Origin: Paraconexibacter antarcticus
Lineage (GTDB): Bacteria; Actinomycetota; Thermoleophilia; Solirubrobacterales; Solirubrobacteraceae
Direction: 5' to 3'
NCBI RefSeq assembly: GCF_024220175.1
Contig: NZ_CP098502.1
Location: 1,674,001-1,738,000, forward strand
Length of the DNA: 64,000 nucleotides
Part shown: one piece after another, positions 52,638 through 61,008 of the stretch
Numbering within the stretch: position 1 is the stretch's first letter
Layout: each line of letters opens with the position of its first letter
Notes under the pieces: model-generated
What the model was told of the DNA's origin: nothing
The model's input: the letters and a program-made list of their open reading frames with translations, nothing else
Database searches by the model: none
Position numbers and translations under genes: made by a program

Positions 52638-53827
52638 ATGAGCAACGTGACGTCGCCCTTCCTGCAACACGGCCGCGAGGTCTTCGTCGTCGATGCGGTT
52701 CGCACGCCGATCGGCCGCGCCCATCCCGAAAAGGGCGCCTTCCGCGACACGCACGCGGTCACGCTTCTGCGGGAGTGCCTCACCGCGCTCATGGACCGGT
52801 CCGGCATCGAGCCCGCGGAGGTCGACGACGTGATGACGGGCTGCGTGAACCAGTTCGGCGAGCAGTCGCGCAATATCGCGCGGAGCGCCTGGCTGGCGGC
52901 CGGCTACCCCTACGAGGTCCCGGCGACTACGGTCGACCGGCGGTGCGGCTCCGCGCAGTCGGCGATGGCGTTCGCCGCCGCGATGATCGCGTCCGGGACC
53001 CTGGACGTGGTCGTCGCGGCGGGTGTGGAGCACATGCAGCACATCCCGATCGACGCCCACGTCAAGGTCTCCGACCTCTACGGCTCGCCATGGCCTCCGG
53101 ACCTGCTGGAGCGCTACGACTTCATCCCACAGGGCCTGAGCGCGGAGCTCATCGCCGATCGGTGGGACATCTCACGCGAAGCGATGGACGAGCTTGCCGT
53201 CGGTTCCCATGCACGGGCAGTGCAGGCTGCCGAAGAGGGCCGCTTCGCCCGTGAGCTCGTTCCGGTCGAGACCCCACACGGCACGGTCGCCCTGGACCAA
53301 GGGCTGCGCCCGACGACCTCGATGGAGAGCCTCGGCGCTCTGCGCACGGTGTTCAAGGAGGACGGACGGATCACGGCCGGCACGTCTTCGCAGCTCTCCG
53401 ACGGCGCTTCGGCGGTGCTGTTCGCGGGGCGCGACGCCGTCGATCGGCTCGGCCTCGTCCCGCGCGCGCGCATCGTCGATCAGGTGACCGTCGGCGTCGA
53501 TCCGATCATCATGCTCACCGGTCCGATCCCTGCCACGCGGAAGCTCCTCAGGCGCACCGGCCTGACCATCGACGACCTCGACCTGATGGAGGTCAACGAG
53601 GCGTTCGCCTCGGTGGTCCTGGCATGGCAGCGCGAGCTCGGGGCCGATCTCGAGAAGACAAACGTCAACGGCGGCGCGATGGCGCTCGGGCACCCTGTCG
53701 GCTCGACGGGGACCCGGCTGACCGCCACGCTGCTGAACGACTCGAGCGGGCCGACCACGAACTCGGTCTGATCACGATGTGCTGCGGCGGCGGGTTCGGG
53801 ACCGGCACGATCATCCAGCGGGTCTGA
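52638..53827 (+). pseudogene. Acetyl-CoA acyltransferase (thiolase), frameshifted near the C-terminus
   Basis: ATG 52638 opens a normal thiolase (FVVDAVRTPIGRAHPEKGAF, TTVDRRCGSAQSAMAFAAAM with the nucleophile Cys, ITAGTSSQLSDGASAVLFAG, DLMEVNEAFASVVLAWQREL, NVNGGAMALGHPVGSTGTRL). After TATLLN the sequence has lost one nucleotide near 53740; the zero frame stops at 53771. The +1 frame carries LERADHELGLITMCCGGGFG and TGTIIQRV to 53827, which is the essential C-terminal Cys motif. The shifted product lacks this Cys and should be inactive unless the loss is a sequencing error. It is divergent from the other damaged thiolase (52406). Confidence 0.87.
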
Positions 53828-53846
53828 TATGACGGGCGACGGGCCA

Positions 53847-53873
53847 GCCGCCGCCGGACCCTCCGGCGGCGGC
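53847..53873 (+). terminator. Strong hairpin after the thiolase
   Basis: A 12-bp perfect stem, GCCGCCGCCGGA with loop CCC and TCCGGCGGCGGC, 20 nt after the restored thiolase stop. There is no T-run, as often in high-GC genomes. Confidence 0.6.
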
Positions 53874-54324
53874 GCCCGGCGGCCCAGACTCCAGTGGGTG
53901 TCGGGTCCCGGAAAGGTAGAGGGCCGGCGAGCCTCCGGCGAGGTCGTGGGCTTGACTGACCACCACGACGGCGTGGACCGCGTGGTGGATGACCACGTCG
54001 ATGGAGGGCGCCGGCCATGTCGCTGGGTGGGCTGGATTAGCATGTGTCCAGGGCGGCGGTTGCGGTGCTGGACACCGTGACCGGGAACTGGCGCGGCGCT
54101 CGCTGCCGGGTCCGCAGGTAGATGTGTGCGCGCCGGGGACGATCCCGACCGTGGGCGGCGGCTCGAGCTCCCGGGTGAGGACCAACGCCCGCGACGCCAT
54201 GGACTCGCAAGGTCGCACGCCGCAGGTCAGTTGACGCTGGTGGGGGCTCAGTCGGTCGAGCAGGAGCGTGCGCGGAGACCCGCAGCCTTGAGCGGTTCTT
54301 CAAGCCGCGGCAGGTCGCCACTTC
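53874..54324. other. No recognisable intact gene; edge of the island
   Basis: Frames up to 135 aa occur on both strands but show no motif that I know. The sequence leads into an integrase remnant, so it is probably transfer debris. Confidence 0.45.
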
Positions 54325-54588
54325 GGATGTCCACACCCAGCATCACCCTGCACACCGCCACCGCGACGAAAAGCTGCCCATCGCTCCGGCAAGGACATTT
54401 ATCCGCACGTACTGCGGCACACCTGCGCGATGACGTCGCTTCAGGCCGGAGCCGACACCACGGTCATCGCGCTCTGGCTCGGACACGCCGACGTTCGCTC
54501 CACCCAGACCTACCTCCACGCCGACCTGACCATCAAAGAACGCGCCCTCGCCAGAGTCACCCCGACCGACATCGCCCCCGGCCGCTAG
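54325..54588 (+). pseudogene. Tyrosine recombinase (XerD-like integrase) C-terminal remnant
   Basis: A frame reads KDIYPHVLRHTCAMTSLQAG, ADTTVIALWLGHADVRSTQT, YLHADLTIKERALARVTP and stops at 54588. It contains the HxLRH box, the LGH box and the catalytic Tyr (TQTY). A shifted piece just upstream (STPSITLHTATATKSCPSL) looks like the preceding segment. About 200 N-terminal residues, including the first catalytic Arg, are missing. This is the tail of a phage- or transposon-type integrase and marks horizontal transfer at the right edge of the catabolic island. Confidence 0.75.
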
Positions 54589-54695
54589 CAGCCGCCCGAC
54601 ACGCTGCTCGCCTTCCTCGAAGCCCTGTGACCATGCCGACGCGATCGACCGGCAGAGCCCCACCACGCCTGCCCCGGACCGAGTCCTCGGCATAG

Positions 54696-54727
54696 GTCCA
54701 ACTATGCCGACGTCGGCATAGTTGGAC
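54696..54727. repeat. Perfect 32-bp palindrome
   Basis: Left arm GTCCAACTATGCCGAC (54696-54711) is directly followed by its exact reverse complement (54712-54727) with no loop. A half-copy (CTCGGCATAGG) precedes it at about 54687. It may be an end-to-end junction or terminus of the element whose integrase lies at 54325, or a dimeric protein site. Confidence 0.85.
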
Positions 54728-54836
54728 GACATCGGGATGCTGCCCGTCGGCGTGGGCTTGCGGGCATGGAACGCCGCCCGCTTGGGGTTGGGGCTCAGGC
54801 GGCGCACTCAATCGCAGAGCAGTCCCGGCAGCGCGG

Positions 54837-56246
54837 TCACTTCGCGGCGGAGGCGAGCAGAAACAGGCCGAAGCTGGTGTAGCCGACCATCACGGCCAGC
54901 ATCCAGCGTTGGGACCGCGCGGCGCGGCGGTGGTCGGGGAACAGCACGAGGGCGCGGTCGTGAGCCAGGATGAGCCCGGCGATGTGGCCAGAGACGAGCG
55001 CTGTGACCTGTAGGCCCCAGATGATGCCGCGCGGAAGCGGGCGCGGGTCGATCGTCCAGTGGGCTGTGCCCAGGAGGTCCGCGCCGTGGCCGAGCGGGTC
55101 GGAGACGAGCGCGGCGATCGCCTGGCCTTGGACGAGCAGGAACGTGAGGTAGTGCGCGAGTGCGTAGGCGCATGCGATCGGGATCAGGGAGTGCGCGAAC
55201 GCGCGCGTCAGCGCGACGGATCGACGCGTGCCGAGTTCGGCGCGCATGCCCCGCACGCCGAGTGCGAAGACGCCGGCGATGACGGCGATCATGACGATGA
55301 GCCCAAGCGACGCCGCCGCTTCGGAAGCCGTCGGGAGGCTCAGGCCCAGGCGGGTGAAGGTGTGTTGCAGGTGCGGCGCGAGATCGCGCCACGGCAGCGT
55401 TCCCGAGAGCCCGTCGAAGCCGGTCGATCCGAGCATGACGCACAGCAGCGCAACGGTGCCGGGGACCGCGGTGAGCGTCGTCGTCCCGCTGAGCAGCGGC
55501 TGGCGGCGCAGTTCGCGCGGGAGGCGGCGCAGCGCAGAGAGGCGTGCGAAGAGGTTGAAGTAGACGGCGAAGCCGTCGGCGCGCGAGGTCCAGGCGTCGA
55601 CTCCGAAGAACGCGATGCCGACAAGTTGCACGCCGGCGTAGGTCAGTGCGAGTTGTGCCAGGGTCGAAGGGTCCCCGCGGTGGGTGTAGGCCAGTTCGAG
55701 CCAGGCGAAGGCGAAGATCGCCGCGGTTGCGGGCCAGCGGCCGAGGCGGTCAGGGTAGGGCAGCGGGGCGCCGATCCGCCCGGGGCCGGCGCGCTGGGTC
55801 AGCCATCCCGTGCCGCGCGCGATCGCTCGCCACGGGTTGAACAGCGCAAACACGTCGCCCAAGAGCAGGCTCAGCGGCACGAGCGCGATCCAGAAGACGA
55901 CGTAGACAAATGCGGGAAGCAGGTTGCCGTCCGGGTCGGCCGACCCGGCCAGGCCGCAGTACATCAGGCCCGCGAACATCGCGACGCCGAGGGCGCCGCA
56001 GCACGGTTCCAGCGCAGCAGGAAGGCTGGCGACCCAGCGCGACGGAGCACCCTCCAGCCGGGGTTCGTTCCACAGCCGCGCAAGCCCCCAGAACGATGCG
56101 ACGAGCACGATCGACGCGGCCCACGCGAACAGGTAGCCGGGCACCGGCACTCCCGGTGGGCTTGACAGGCCGTGCGCGCCGGCCGCGGCCGGCCAGGTGC
56201 CCACGGCCACCGCAATCGCTGTCGCGAGGAGCGCGGAGCGTCTCAT
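54837..56246 (-). CDS. Polytopic membrane protein (fenitrothion hydrolase/FedB-annotated family)
   Basis: 469-aa integral membrane protein: a signal-like N-terminus ending SAHG-style (AAAGAHGLSSPPGVPVPGYL), then about ten hydrophobic spans (for example YLFAWAASIVLVASFWGLAR, AFVYVVFWIALVPLSLLLGD, IACAYALAHYLTFLLVQGQA, LQVTALVSGHIAGLILAHDR). The AHGL...P-PxxLFAWAA start and the HYLTFLLVQGQ region are familiar from actinobacterial proteins annotated as fenitrothion hydrolase FedB, but no catalytic activity can be inferred. Several intramembrane His and Asp residues (HYLTF, SGHIAG, LAHDRAL) suggest metal or heme binding. It is coupled by ATGA with the secreted or anchored protein upstream (56243). 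Confidence 0.75.
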   Translation of the reverse strand: MRRSALLATAIAVAVGTWPAAAGAHGLSSPPGVPVPGYLFAWAASIVLVASFWGLARLWNEPRLEGAPSRWVASLPAALEPCCGALGVAMFAGLMYCGLAGSADPDGNLLPAFVYVVFWIALVPLSLLLGDVFALFNPWRAIARGTGWLTQRAGPGRIGAPLPYPDRLGRWPATAAIFAFAWLELAYTHRGDPSTLAQLALTYAGVQLVGIAFFGVDAWTSRADGFAVYFNLFARLSALRRLPRELRRQPLLSGTTTLTAVPGTVALLCVMLGSTGFDGLSGTLPWRDLAPHLQHTFTRLGLSLPTASEAAASLGLIVMIAVIAGVFALGVRGMRAELGTRRSVALTRAFAHSLIPIACAYALAHYLTFLLVQGQAIAALVSDPLGHGADLLGTAHWTIDPRPLPRGIIWGLQVTALVSGHIAGLILAHDRALVLFPDHRRAARSQRWMLAVMVGYTSFGLFLLASAAK

Positions 56247-56887
56247 CGGGCAAGCGCGCCGGGCGCCGGGCGGCGAACGCGCGCGGCGAGGAGAACTGCC
56301 GCGGCGACGACGGCCGCCAGCGACAGCAGGTAAGCGGTGCGCGTCGCGTGGTCGCCATGTCTGGCGCCGGTCAGGGCGGGGTGGACGAGGCGGAGACCGT
56401 CGGCGACCGCTACGCGTTCGACGGCGGCGGTCGCGGCGGCGGTCAGCGTGGTTGAGTCGGCCGAGATCGGACGCCTCGACGCCGCGAGCGCTCGTTGAGC
56501 CGCCGTCGTTGCGGCAGGGCCGATGAGCCCGAAGCCTGCCGGCATGGCGATCAGCAGGCTGGAGTGCTGCTCTCGGAGGTAGGGTTGGATCTCGCGGCCC
56601 AGGAACGTCGCGTAGGCCTGCGGATGCCCGAACAGCGACGTGACCGCGCCGAGATCGGCGGGCGAGCCGATGACGGCGACTTTGATCGCGAGGCGCTCGC
56701 GCGTCGCCTCGCGCAACAGTGCCCCAAGCCGTGTCGCGGTCTGCGACTGCACGGGGGGCGCATAGGGCAGGAAGACCGCTGCGCTCGGCAGCGTGTCGCT
56801 CGCGGGGTCGCCGTCAGCGATCGCCGGAGCGGCTGGGAGCAACATGGCGAGCACGGCGAGCAGTGGAAGTCTCGATCGGGCGGGCAT
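56243..56887 (-). CDS. Secreted/anchored protein of unknown function
   Basis: 214-aa protein with an N-terminal signal peptide (LLAVLAMLLPAAPAIADGDP), an extracytoplasmic domain (about 30-180; SSLLIAMPAGFGLIGPAATT, ERLAIKVAVIGSPADLGAVT) and a C-terminal membrane anchor (LLSLAAVVAAAVLLAARVRR). The topology and the text VAVIGSPADLGAV recall TPM/YgcG-like domains, though I cannot confirm this. Its stop overlaps the ATG of the membrane protein at 56246, so both probably act together at the membrane. It lies outside the operator regulon. Confidence 0.7.
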   Translation of the reverse strand: MPARSRLPLLAVLAMLLPAAPAIADGDPASDTLPSAAVFLPYAPPVQSQTATRLGALLREATRERLAIKVAVIGSPADLGAVTSLFGHPQAYATFLGREIQPYLREQHSSLLIAMPAGFGLIGPAATTAAQRALAASRRPISADSTTLTAAATAAVERVAVADGLRLVHPALTGARHGDHATRTAYLLSLAAVVAAAVLLAARVRRPAPGALAR

Positions 56888-57104
56888 CGAGCGAAAGTCT
56901 AGGTGCGTGGGTTGTTACGCGCTTTCGTGGTGCGTGTGGGTGTGGGCGTGCGGTCGCGCCCGGCCCGGAGCGTAGGATCAGGCTGGCGAGCATGTCGTGG
57001 TCTGTGCGGCGCTGGTCCGGTGCTGCACCGCGAGTGCTGCGCGGCCGTGTCGGGCGTGAGCGGGCCTGTGGGTCCCGTCCGGAGGCCGCTACCCGGTCGG
57101 GATG

Positions 57105-57705
57105 AGCGCCAAGCCGCCGTTGCGGTGCAGTTTGAGGAGGTTTGTGGATCGCGCATCCGAACTGCCACTGGCTGCGGGCGGCCGAAGTGCCGCAGGTCAG
57201 CATGCGACGGGCGTCCTGGGTGGTGTCTAGCCCGGATTGGGCATGAGACAGGTGCGGCCCCGATGATCGGGGCCGCGGAACTGTCCGCCTGAGCAGGGAT
57301 TCTTCAGCTTGCTGAAGGACGAAGAACGAACTCAGGGAACCACCTTGAAGGTGACGCGCGACGGGCGCCGTTTCACAGTAGACGTCCGGTCGGACGGAGA
57401 CGGACTGTGGCGTGATCCGGGAGCGGCTGTTCGGGGTCTGGTGGCTCGTCGTGCTTGAGGCGGCCGGTCGCGATGTAGGCGTCCAGGTCGTGCTCCGCGT
57501 CGCTGTCGACGTTGGCTTCGGAGAAGTAGCCCGCATCGGCGGTCAACGCGACGTCGGCGGGCAGTTCGGCGTCTACTGCGGCGAGGTTCTCGGTGAGCTG
57601 CTCGAGCATCGGGTCAAGCAGCGGGCAGTCAGCAGCCATCGCGAACGCGTCGGGCGGCGACGATCACCTGCGTGGTCGAGTCGACGATCGCCTGACCGTG
57701 GAAGC
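57105..57705 (-). pseudogene. IS1182-family transposase remnant
   Basis: Minus-strand pieces in order: FHGQAIVDSTTQVIVAA (near 57700), then MAADCPLLDPMLEQLTENLA and ADVALTADAGYFSEANVDSD (57373-57639 frame), then after frameshifts DARRMLTCGTSAARSQWQFG and finally NLLKLHRNGGLALIPTG with a stop near 57105. ADAGYFSE carries one DDE Asp. The N-terminal half is missing and at least two frameshifts are present. The left junction coincides with a tRNA 3'-end fragment at 57706. A perfect hairpin (GCGGCCCCGAT/ATCGGGGCCGC, 57254-57276) lies within this zone. Confidence 0.7.
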
Positions 57706-57730
57706 AGAGGTTCGAATCCTCTTGGGTGCG
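57706..57730 (+). other. tRNA 3'-end fragment, likely att site remnant
   Basis: AGAGG-TTCGAAT-CCTCT is a complete T-arm (57706-57722), followed by TGGGTGC as the 3' acceptor strand and G. Upstream sequence does not form the rest of a tRNA. Integrases often target tRNA 3' ends and leave such a copy. Confidence 0.6.
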
Positions 57731-57825
57731 CTCTCCGGCGCGCTCCGAGACCCCCCGTGCTGGAGGGCATTTTCGGTGCTGATCGAACCCCGTGGGTGGC
57801 AACACGGGTGGCAACAGCGATCGGG

Positions 57826-58854
57826 TCATGCTCGGCGGCGGAAGTGGCTGGGTGGTGCGCCGCGCCAGCGTTTGAAGGCGTGTGTGAAGCTGGCGGTCTC
57901 GGAGTAGCCCAGGCGGGTCGCGACTTCGTCGACGGTGAGGCCGGTGTTGGACAGCAGCTCGATGGCGAGCGTCTCGCGGACCTCGGTGACGAGCGCGCGG
58001 AACGATGTGCCTTCGCGTTCGAGGTGGCGGCGCAGCGTCCTGGGGTCGACGTGGAGCTGTTGGGCGACGGCCTGCATCGAGGGTTGGTCGGCGGGGTCGC
58101 GTAGCAGGCGCGATCGCACCGTCGCGGCCATGCCGTGTCGCCGCTGGCGGCGCTGGAGCATCTCGCGGCACTGGCGTTCGCACATGTCGGCGGTGTGGGC
58201 GTCTGCCGACGCCAGTGACTGGTCGAGCACCCGGCGCGCGAACACGATCGCGTTCTCGGGCATTCCGAACTTGACCGAGACGCCGGCCAGCGCACCGCCG
58301 AGTGGCTGGCCGCGGGCGCGATCAACACGCAACTCAGCACGGACGGAGGCCTGGTTGAGGTCGCCCACCAGCAGCGGCGCGATCTGCATGGTCGCGGCGA
58401 GGTCCCGGTCGAAGAGGAAGGCGCGGACGTCTGCCGGGATCTCGTCGTCGGCGAAAACGATGCGTCCCTCGGTGTCGTTCTCTTCCAGTGACAGCCGCAC
58501 GAACGCCGAGCTGAGCGCGACGTAGCGCAGGGCGACGGTGATGGCGGCTCGGACCGTCGGGCTGGCGAGCAGCGCGAAGCCGAGGATGCCGGCGCTCGCA
58601 ACGGTGTAGCGCAGGCCGGCGTCGACGCCCAGGCCGGGGCGGTCGCCGGCGCAGCCGATCAGGTTACGCGCAATCGCGAGCTCCTGGCCGGCCTCGAGCA
58701 GCGATTCGCCGTCGTGCAGATCATCCAACGAAAGGCCGGTGCCGCGCAGCAGGCGTTGCGCTGATACGTCGTGCGCCACGCCGGTCTCGACGATCATGCG
58801 TGCCGCGGCCGGGGCGCGCCGGAAATCCCACGAAGGCTGCCCGTCGCTCGGCAT
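57826..58854 (-). CDS. AraC-family transcriptional regulator
   Basis: 342-aa regulator with an N-terminal arabinose-binding-like (Arabinose_bd) domain (ASAGILGFALLASPTVRAAI, AFLFDRDLAATMQIAPLLVG) and a C-terminal double HTH from about residue 250: QPSMQAVAQQLHVDPRTLRR, HLEREGTSFRALVTEVRETL, GLTVDEVATRLGYSETASFT, HAFKRWRGAPPSHFRR. This OruR/ArgR-like domain set often controls adjacent oxygenase or dehydrogenase genes. It stands next to the Baeyer-Villiger monooxygenase gene (58963), and all three genes read leftwards, so it may activate it. The ligand is not known. Confidence 0.9.
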   Translation of the reverse strand: MPSDGQPSWDFRRAPAAARMIVETGVAHDVSAQRLLRGTGLSLDDLHDGESLLEAGQELAIARNLIGCAGDRPGLGVDAGLRYTVASAGILGFALLASPTVRAAITVALRYVALSSAFVRLSLEENDTEGRIVFADDEIPADVRAFLFDRDLAATMQIAPLLVGDLNQASVRAELRVDRARGQPLGGALAGVSVKFGMPENAIVFARRVLDQSLASADAHTADMCERQCREMLQRRQRRHGMAATVRSRLLRDPADQPSMQAVAQQLHVDPRTLRRHLEREGTSFRALVTEVRETLAIELLSNTGLTVDEVATRLGYSETASFTHAFKRWRGAPPSHFRRRA

Positions 58855-58962
58855 TGTCCGAAACTATCAACTCGGCTCCGGGGTGCTCACCCCAGGGCGC
58901 GGCCGCGGCATTCCGCGGGACCGAGGACGACACGAGCGCCTGGAACGCGTGCCAGAGCGCCA

Positions 58963-60450
58963 TCATGCAGCGGGCGTTGCGACCCGCTCAGTGGAATGGA
59001 TCTCATAGTCCTCCAAGCGCGGCTGGGAGAGCATCGCGCGGTGGCGGTCCGGCGTCCATGGCCACAGCTCGGGGACACCGTCGGCGCCGAGATACCAGCT
59101 GCTGCAACCGGTGCTCCAGACGGTGCCGGGCATCGCCGCGCGCATGTCGGCGTTGAAGCGGGTGGTCGCGTCTTCGGTCGGCGCGACCGTGTCGAGCTGC
59201 CCGGCGCGCCAGCGCTCGATCCAGGCCAGGACGTGGTCGGCCTGGGTCTCGGCGATCTCGGTGAGGCTGTAGTTGCCGACCGGGCTGTGCGGCCCCATCA
59301 GCGTGAAGAAGTTCGGGAACCCCGGCAGCGCGACGGTCAGATACGCGCGCGGCCCGTCCTTCCACGCCTCGGTGAGCGTCAGCCCGTCGTTGCCGGTGAG
59401 CTGCATCGGGCGCATGAACGCGTGCGCGTCAAAGCCGGTCGCCAGGGCGATCACGTCGACCTCGTGCAGCGTGCCGTCAGTCGTGACGATGCCCGCCGGC
59501 TCGATGCGCTCGATCCCATCGGTCACCAGCGCGACGTCGTCGCGCTGGATTGCCTTGTAGAACGCCGACGACGCGACCAGCCGCTTGCACATCGGCTGAT
59601 AGTCGGGGGTCAGCGCGGCGCGCAGCGCCGGGTCGCGGACCGTGCGCAGATGCAGACGGCAGATCGCCTGGATGGCCGAGCGCTTGGGGCCGGGAGCGGT
59701 CAGCGCTGGGGCCACCCGGTGAGCACCTGCCCGCAAGCTGTCGTAGGCGACCCTGTCCAGTGCCGGGAACCGCCGATGCAGCCAGCGCGTCAGGCTGCTG
59801 ACGCGCGGGTTGAACATCGGCAAGATCCACTGTGCCGAGCGCTGGAACAGCTTGACCTCACCGGCCACACCGGCCAGCCCCGAGACGATCTGCGCACCGG
59901 TCGACCCGGTGCCGACGACGGCTATGCGCTTGCCGTCGAGGGGGACGTCGTGGTCCCACCGTGCCGAGTGGAAGACCGCGCCGGTGAACGAGTCCAGGCC
60001 GTCGATCTCGGGGTAGCGCGGGATTCGCAGGATCCCGCAGGCGGAGACGAGGAAGTCGGCGCTCGCGGAGCGGCCGTCGGCGAAGTCAAGCTCCCAGCGG
60101 CCGTTCTGGAAATGCGCTGCCGTGACCTCGCGGCCGAGTTCGACGTGCCTACGGATGTCGAGGTCATCGGCAACCTTGTCAAAGTAGCGCCAGATCTCAT
60201 CGCCGGCCGAGAACCACTGCGACCAGTCCGGGTTCGGGGCGAAGCGGAACTGGTAGAAGCGCGAAGGGACGTCGCACGTCAGGCCTGGGTAGTTGTTGTC
60301 GCGCCAGGTGCCGCCGAGGCTGTCGGCCTTCTCGTAGATCGTGAAGGACTCGATGCCGGCGAGCTTGAGCTTGGCGGCCATGCACAGCCCCGACATTCCG
60401 GCGCCGATGATCGCGATCTGTGGCGTTCGTGGTGTGCCGTTGGTGCTCAT
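58963..60450 (-). CDS. Baeyer-Villiger-type flavin monooxygenase
   Basis: 495-aa FAD/NADPH monooxygenase. First Rossmann motif GAGMSG (residues 16-21), then YEKADSLGGTWRDNNYPGLT, the BVMO fingerprint FTGAVFHSARW (FxGxxxHxxxW, residues 155-165), second Rossmann GTGSTG (about 180-185), and ALATGFDAHAFMRPMQLTGN. The fingerprint marks an enzyme that inserts oxygen next to a ketone to give an ester or lactone. ATG 60450 overlaps the stop of the truncated SDR (60447). In intact loci an SDR would supply the ketone from an alcohol, a usual BVMO pairing. It could feed cyclic ketones to the island, but it has no copy of the island operator. Confidence 0.9.
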   Translation of the reverse strand: MSTNGTPRTPQIAIIGAGMSGLCMAAKLKLAGIESFTIYEKADSLGGTWRDNNYPGLTCDVPSRFYQFRFAPNPDWSQWFSAGDEIWRYFDKVADDLDIRRHVELGREVTAAHFQNGRWELDFADGRSASADFLVSACGILRIPRYPEIDGLDSFTGAVFHSARWDHDVPLDGKRIAVVGTGSTGAQIVSGLAGVAGEVKLFQRSAQWILPMFNPRVSSLTRWLHRRFPALDRVAYDSLRAGAHRVAPALTAPGPKRSAIQAICRLHLRTVRDPALRAALTPDYQPMCKRLVASSAFYKAIQRDDVALVTDGIERIEPAGIVTTDGTLHEVDVIALATGFDAHAFMRPMQLTGNDGLTLTEAWKDGPRAYLTVALPGFPNFFTLMGPHSPVGNYSLTEIAETQADHVLAWIERWRAGQLDTVAPTEDATTRFNADMRAAMPGTVWSTGCSSWYLGADGVPELWPWTPDRHRAMLSQPRLEDYEIHSTERVATPAA

Positions 60451-60770
60451 GCCGCGGCCTTCTTGCGATCCAGGAACTCGGCGGTAACGCCGACGCCGGC
60501 GTTGTTGACGACGAGGTTGACGAGCCCGAAATCGGACATCACCTCGTCGGCGTGGGCCTGGACCTCGTCGCGCTGGGCGACATCCCGCGCGTAGCCCCTC
60601 GCGTCCGCGCCGAGCTTCGCGCACGCAGCCGCGGTCGCCTCAGCGTCGGCGGCGTCGATATCCCAGACCGCCAGTCGCGCGCCACGCCCCGCCAACTCCA
60701 GTGCGAGCGCCCGCCCGGTCCCTGACCCGGCGCCGGTGATGACACAGACCCTGCCGTCGAAGTTCTTCAT
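60447..60770 (-). pseudogene. Truncated SDR (N-terminal third joined to a C-terminal tail)
   Basis: 107-aa frame with a normal SDR start (VCVITGAGSGTGRALALELA) through VNLVVNNAGVGVTAEF, then only LDRKKAAA and a stop that overlaps the monooxygenase ATG (ATGA). The serine, YxxxK and C-terminal half are missing. The last residues look like a genuine C-terminus, so an in-frame internal deletion of about 150-180 codons is likely. Cofactor binding may survive; catalysis cannot. Confidence 0.75.
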
Positions 60771-61008
60771 GCGGCCACCGTGCCAGCACCAAGCCGTTTC
60801 GTGAATGGTCCGAGCGGACGACTACTTGATCGTTTCGGACAGGCGGACGGTGGGGTGCAGCGCCGCGCCCCGGTTCGGGCAGGTGGTGATCCCCGTGGCC
60901 AAAGTGGCCACCGATCCCTCCGTTCCGCGGTGGGGCCACTGCAGTGGCGAGACTCACCTCAAACCCACCACGAACTGGAAGTCCCCCGGTCTGGTGGACA
61001 GGTCGGGG

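Noticed and set aside
57706..57730. A tRNA gene
   Set aside because: Only the T-arm and acceptor 3' strand exist; no anticodon or D-arm upstream. Kept as an att-like fragment.
57795..57818. A short direct repeat GGGTGGCAACAC/GGGTGGCAACAG as a CRISPR seed or att core
   Set aside because: Two adjacent 11-nt copies only, no spacers or cas genes; too short for a claim.
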